A stretch of 64,000 nucleotides of DNA from Arenibacter sp. P308M17 (GTDB taxonomy: Bacteria; Bacteroidota; Bacteroidia; Flavobacteriales; Flavobacteriaceae): NCBI RefSeq assembly GCF_003426735.1, contig NZ_QVON01000003.1, positions 496,001 to 560,000 of the forward strand. The letters are read 5' to 3'. The position numbers and the translations under genes are program-made. The notes under the pieces are model-generated. The model did no database searches. It was not told where the DNA came from and saw nothing but the letters and a program-made list of their open reading frames with translations. Shown here in pieces: positions 60,651 to 64,000 of this stretch (position 1 is its first letter; each line of letters starts with the position of its first letter).

Positions 60651-60671
60651 AAAGTGAGCCTAAAGTGAGCC
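60651..60671 (+). repeat. Tandem 10-mer right of the attachment core
   Basis: AAAGTGAGCC at 60651-60660 and 60662-60671, period 11, close to the integrase start. A second pair of possible arm-type sites. Confidence 0.65.
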
Positions 60672-60707
60672 ATATTTTTCATTAACTTTAAGTAAAGAAC
60701 AAGAGAA

Positions 60708-61964
60708 ATGGCCAAGATAAGATTGGTTTTGGATACAAGAAAATCAGCAAAAATTGCAAATACGGAACTATTTCCTATAGCGATTCGTTTGTTTCATCGT
60801 AAAACAAGAATTATTCGTCTACCTTATAGCACTTCACCAAGTGCATGGGATGATAAAATGATGAAAATTAAAAAATCTGCAATCGTTAATGAAGATATTG
60901 ACTGCTCTGATGTGAACGAAATTATTTATGACAAACTGCATATTGCCCGGAAGCTTATCGTTGAATTTGGAGATAGCATAGACTTGATAAGTCCCGATAT
61001 TCTGGTTGGACTTATCAAAAAGGCCTGGGACAAAGCCGTTGGTATCAGTATACGAGAAGAAGTGGAAAATGGACTGACCTTATCTGAATGGGGTAAGGTA
61101 ATCATAGACAGAAAATTAAAATCCAATAAGCCAGGCACTGCCGAATGGTACAACAATGGGATTAATGCTTTCAACAAGTTTAATGCTAATCAAGATATAA
61201 GATTAGATGAAATCAATGTGACATTCTTAAAAGATTTCCAAATTGATCGTGAATCAAAAGGCAACTCAAATAATGCAATTAGCTCCTACATGCGGGCCAT
61301 AAGAGCCATTTATAATAGTGCAATCAAAGAAGATCAATTTGTGACCAAAAAAAATCCTTTCGAACACTTTAAAATACCTGCTACCCGACGTACCAAAAAG
61401 AAGGCAATTGTAAAAATGAATTTCTTAAAGATTAGGGATTTATGCTATAAAAAAGGATCTCCAATCTGGCATGCTAAAAATTACACCCTTATTATGTTTA
61501 ACTGTAGGGGAATGAATTTTGTAGATTTAGTAAAGCTTCAGGTAAAGGACATGGTCAATGACCGCATATTTTATGGAAGGAGTAAAACAGGCGACCAGCT
61601 TTCTGTTCGTATTACGGATGAGCTTAGAAAAATTTTGGGTTTCTATATCCATGATAAAACGGAAAATGATTATTTATTCCCTGCGAATTATGATGGAAGT
61701 ACAAAGCGTTATGAAAAATACAAATCCTTACGAAGAAGGATGAACGGTTACCTTAAAATCATCGCCAATGATGTGGGTATAAAGGAAGCCTTTACGACTT
61801 ATACTATCCGTCATTCTTGGGCCACTATAGCCAAGTTTATGGGAATATCAACAGAGATAATTAGCGAAGGACTAGGCCATAATTCGTTACGTACAACTGA
61901 AATTTATTTAAAAAGCTTTACCAACACTGTTTTAGACGAGGCGAATGAGCTCGTTGTATCCTAA
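60708..61964 (+). CDS. Tyrosine recombinase/integrase (Bacteroidetes type)
   Basis: A 418-residue site-specific recombinase. An N-terminal arm-binding domain (IAIRLFHRKTRIIRLPYSTSPSAWD at about residues 24-48; key R27, R31, W47) and a SAM-like core-binding domain (about 120-225) precede the catalytic domain with R267 (NCRGMNF), R368 (TIRHSW), H391 (LGHNS) and the nucleophile Y400 (TEIYLKSF). Residues are complete, so it should be active. It starts 169 nt from the tRNA-Ala fragment and reads away from it, as expected for an integrase next to its att site. Confidence 0.95.
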   Translation: MAKIRLVLDTRKSAKIANTELFPIAIRLFHRKTRIIRLPYSTSPSAWDDKMMKIKKSAIVNEDIDCSDVNEIIYDKLHIARKLIVEFGDSIDLISPDILVGLIKKAWDKAVGISIREEVENGLTLSEWGKVIIDRKLKSNKPGTAEWYNNGINAFNKFNANQDIRLDEINVTFLKDFQIDRESKGNSNNAISSYMRAIRAIYNSAIKEDQFVTKKNPFEHFKIPATRRTKKKAIVKMNFLKIRDLCYKKGSPIWHAKNYTLIMFNCRGMNFVDLVKLQVKDMVNDRIFYGRSKTGDQLSVRITDELRKILGFYIHDKTENDYLFPANYDGSTKRYEKYKSLRRRMNGYLKIIANDVGIKEAFTTYTIRHSWATIAKFMGISTEIISEGLGHNSLRTTEIYLKSFTNTVLDEANELVVS

Positions 61965-62227
61965 ATGGTTATTTAATTAAAAATTTGATTCAAATACTTT
62001 AACAGACATAGTTGCAACAATAATATACCAATCAAAAATCGGAATATAGTATGGTCTAAGCGAATTCTCATCCTTGTAACAAGCCTTTTCAATGCATAAG
62101 AAAGTAAAAATAGAATTTTGGATCTTTAACCGATTTTCAATTACTTTTTTTCAGTTTTATTAAACCTTTTGGATAAGCGAAGGTCAATAGTATTTGGGGA
62201 CCCTTCCCTAGTATAGATTACTAAATC
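61965..62227. other. Non-coding stretch between integrase and IS
   Basis: 263 nt, AT-rich. The last 87 nt keep an open frame on the minus strand that continues on the far side of the IS (see findings). Confidence 0.5.
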
Positions 62228-63463
62228 AAGACCGTTGCTAGGGGTTGAATAATTTTTCGATATTTCGTATCTTGTATTGATGGAAATACAACGTTCCCCC
62301 ACATTAGCGGATAGTATATGCGACCTTCGTTCACGCAAGATAAAGCGGACCTTTTTCGCACAGATGGACACTCTTTTGGATTGGCGGCCCATCATCAAGG
62401 TCATAAAAAAGCATTATACCAAGGGCAAGAGTGCTACTGGCAAACCTAGCTATAGCGGATTATTGCTTTTTAAAATGAGTCTGTTACAGACTTGGTACGG
62501 CCTGAGCGACTATGAAGTCGAGGACCGGATGAACGACAGTATTTCGTTCGGTTACTTTTGCGGGCTCCACATCGACCAAGTGGCACCGGACCATAGCACC
62601 CTATCCCTTTTTAGGAGCGTTATGACCAGGGCCAATGCCTACGAACCGCTATTCAAAGAAATTAACAGACAGCTGGAACTTAACGGCATCATCGTAAAGA
62701 CAGGGGCCATCGTAGATGCCAGCGTTATCGATACCCCGTTGAGACCCAAGGGCAAGACCGACCATAAAGTCACCGAGGACGGAAAAGATGGGCAGGAAGT
62801 TGAAGTGACCAAGGATTATGCGGCCAGTGTGGATACCGAAGCTGCTTGGTTAAAGAAAGGCGGCAAGTATAGGTTCGGTTACAAAAAGCATCACGTTACC
62901 GATAACGAAGGCTTGGTATTGGGCGTACTTACAACCAAGGCAAGCACCAATGAGATAAGCAATCTGGAAGAAGTATTGGACACGGCGGACCTGCCGGAGG
63001 ACATTCCCTTAAAAGCGGACAAGGGCTACCAATCCAAGAAAAACGGGGCACTGCTAAAAAAACGAAAATTAAAGAACCACATTTTAAAAAAAGTATACAA
63101 GAACAGACCCTTGACCCATTGGGAGAAGGTGTTCAACAAACTTGTGGGCAAGACAAGGTTTAAGGTCGAGCGTACTTTTGGAGGTATTAAAAGGTGGTTT
63201 TCCGGAGCAACAGCAAGGTACAGGGGAATTAAAAAAATGCACACCCAAAATATAATGGAGGCCATGTGCTACAATTTGTACCGCAGTCCGGGGATACTTG
63301 CGTCCAATTGTAAAAATTAAGGGAAAATGGCTTTAAAAGACGGGCCATTTGACCCGAAAAATAACCAAAAAACGAAAAATGACTGAAATATCGGCCCGAA
63401 AAATTTCTAAAAAATCAAATTTAAAAAATCGACCCTTTTTGGTAAGGGTTATGCAACGGTCTT
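62228..63463 (+). mobile_element. IS5-like insertion sequence
   Basis: A 1236-bp element. Terminal inverted repeats are AAGACCGTTGC (62228-62238) and GCAACGGTCTT (63453-63463), 11 bp perfect. The 5-bp flanks AAATC at 62223-62227 and 63464-63468 are a direct duplication. The single transposase gene is intact. Confidence 0.85.
62280..63320 (+). CDS. IS5-family transposase (DDE)
   Basis: A 346-residue transposase. The N-terminal DUF772-like region (GKPSYSGLLLFKMSLLQTWY, LSDYEVEDRMNDSISFGYF) is followed by the catalytic acids: D in VDASVID (about residue 145), D in LKADKGYQ (about 246) and E in KVERTFGGIKRW (about 297). ATG 62280 is preferred to the TTG one codon earlier. Base composition is higher in GC than the flanks, which fits recent arrival. 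No frameshift is seen, so the element may be active. Confidence 0.93.
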   Translation: MEIQRSPTLADSICDLRSRKIKRTFFAQMDTLLDWRPIIKVIKKHYTKGKSATGKPSYSGLLLFKMSLLQTWYGLSDYEVEDRMNDSISFGYFCGLHIDQVAPDHSTLSLFRSVMTRANAYEPLFKEINRQLELNGIIVKTGAIVDASVIDTPLRPKGKTDHKVTEDGKDGQEVEVTKDYAASVDTEAAWLKKGGKYRFGYKKHHVTDNEGLVLGVLTTKASTNEISNLEEVLDTADLPEDIPLKADKGYQSKKNGALLKKRKLKNHILKKVYKNRPLTHWEKVFNKLVGKTRFKVERTFGGIKRWFSGATARYRGIKKMHTQNIMEAMCYNLYRSPGILASNCKN

Positions 63464-64000
63464 AAATCTATATGGATATAATTTCGCCAACCGGTGTTAA
63501 TAGATATAGAACGCAATAGCATTTTATAAAACCTCACCCATCGGTACCCTCTGAGAAACGAGCAATTAACAATGAACTTCAAAAGTTTGACTTGCTCTAT
63601 GCAGGACGATTTATTGATTTGTATACTGATTTTTCAAATGTGTATGCACTTATTTCAAAAAATATTTCTATATTGCAATCCGAATCACAAGTGTATACAC
63701 TTTTGATTATGTGGTATTAAACAAATGATAACTATGGCAATCTTACTCCAATCTCCCCGGAAAAAATCAAGTGGGCTAACAAAAAAGGAAATTAAGGAAA
63801 TCCTCAAGAAAATATTTATAAGTGACCCAAAAATCAATATAATCCAGGATTCCACCTAATGGTTAATTGAAAAAATCAGTTTAAAAAAGAATACAATAAT
63901 CGCATTTATAAAAAGTGAATCACCTAATGTTTAATAAATCAACCATTTAAAGAATTATGAAAAAAGTCGATCAACAGAGGTCTTTCCATTTGGCTTGCCC
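63464..64000. other. Region right of the IS, possible gene remnants
   Basis: 537 nt. A plus-strand frame from 63476 reads MDIISPTGVNRYRTQ, then an amber stop, then remains open to 63720, ending QVYTLLIMWY. A minus-strand frame in the same region joins across the IS with the frame at 62141-62227. Neither matches a family I know. A short frame at 63725-63859 is given separately. Nothing else is recognised before the window ends. Confidence 0.4.
63725..63859 (+). CDS. Possible 44-aa peptide
   Basis: A short lysine-rich frame starting MITMAILLQSPRKK and ending IIQDST, with an amphipathic helix (TKKEIKEILKKIF) in the middle. No family is recognised and no promoter is clear. It may be a fragment of a longer gene or a chance frame. 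Confidence 0.3.
   Translation: MITMAILLQSPRKKSSGLTKKEIKEILKKIFISDPKINIIQDST

Overview
The window reads as the chromosome of a marine-type member of the Bacteroidetes, most likely family Flavobacteriaceae. Supporting signs are promoters of the Bacteroidetes form (TAnnTTTG at -7), few Shine-Dalgarno sites, a complete Bat (aerotolerance) operon, a bacterial alpha-2-macroglobulin near PBP1C, a class II (B12) ribonucleotide reductase, a TonB receptor with an N-terminal carboxypeptidase-regulatory-like domain, and Bacteroidetes-type mobilisation genes. Species cannot be named from the sequence alone.

Layout. 1-10 kb: envelope genes, with pbpC, two small genes, cvpA, a lipocalin-like lipoprotein and a giant alpha-2-macroglobulin. 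10-23 kb: scattered metabolism, with a CAP-domain lipoprotein, 3-hydroxyanthranilate dioxygenase, an antiquitin-type aldehyde dehydrogenase, an acyl-ACP desaturase, a calcineurin-like phosphatase, nrdJ, a PfkB sugar kinase, an AlbA_2 ATP-binding protein and an SDR. 23-33 kb: moxR-DUF58-BatA/B/C/D/E operon. 33-38 kb: two SulP anion transporters flanking a universal-stress protein and a beta-carbonic anhydrase, probably a bicarbonate-handling locus. 38-49 kb: pheS, a MarR/GbsR regulator with an RND efflux operon and a TetR regulator, CYTH, an NAD(P)-binding protein, DNA polymerase IV and Fic.

50.4-64 kb is accessory DNA. A mobilisation/replication module on the minus strand (excisionase-like HTH, VapE-type helicase, Toprim primase, MobC, relaxase, coiled-coil membrane protein) lies beside a metal cassette (ArsR, MerT-MerP fusion, GDCCVxC protein, Fur, TonB receptor, CDF transporter). 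At 60.5 kb is a 3' fragment of a tRNA-Ala(GGC) gene with different tandem repeats on each side, followed by a tyrosine integrase and a complete IS5-like element. The tRNA fragment behaves as an attachment core; elements may be stacked there.

The least conventional signals are non-coding: a mobile-looking leader repeat whose last bases are the start codon of batC and of a sulP gene, a cluster of TAGGTA iterons between primase and vapE, a perfect 38-bp palindrome beside the attachment site, and matching hairpins on both sides of the metal cassette. No CRISPR array, rRNA or complete tRNA was seen.
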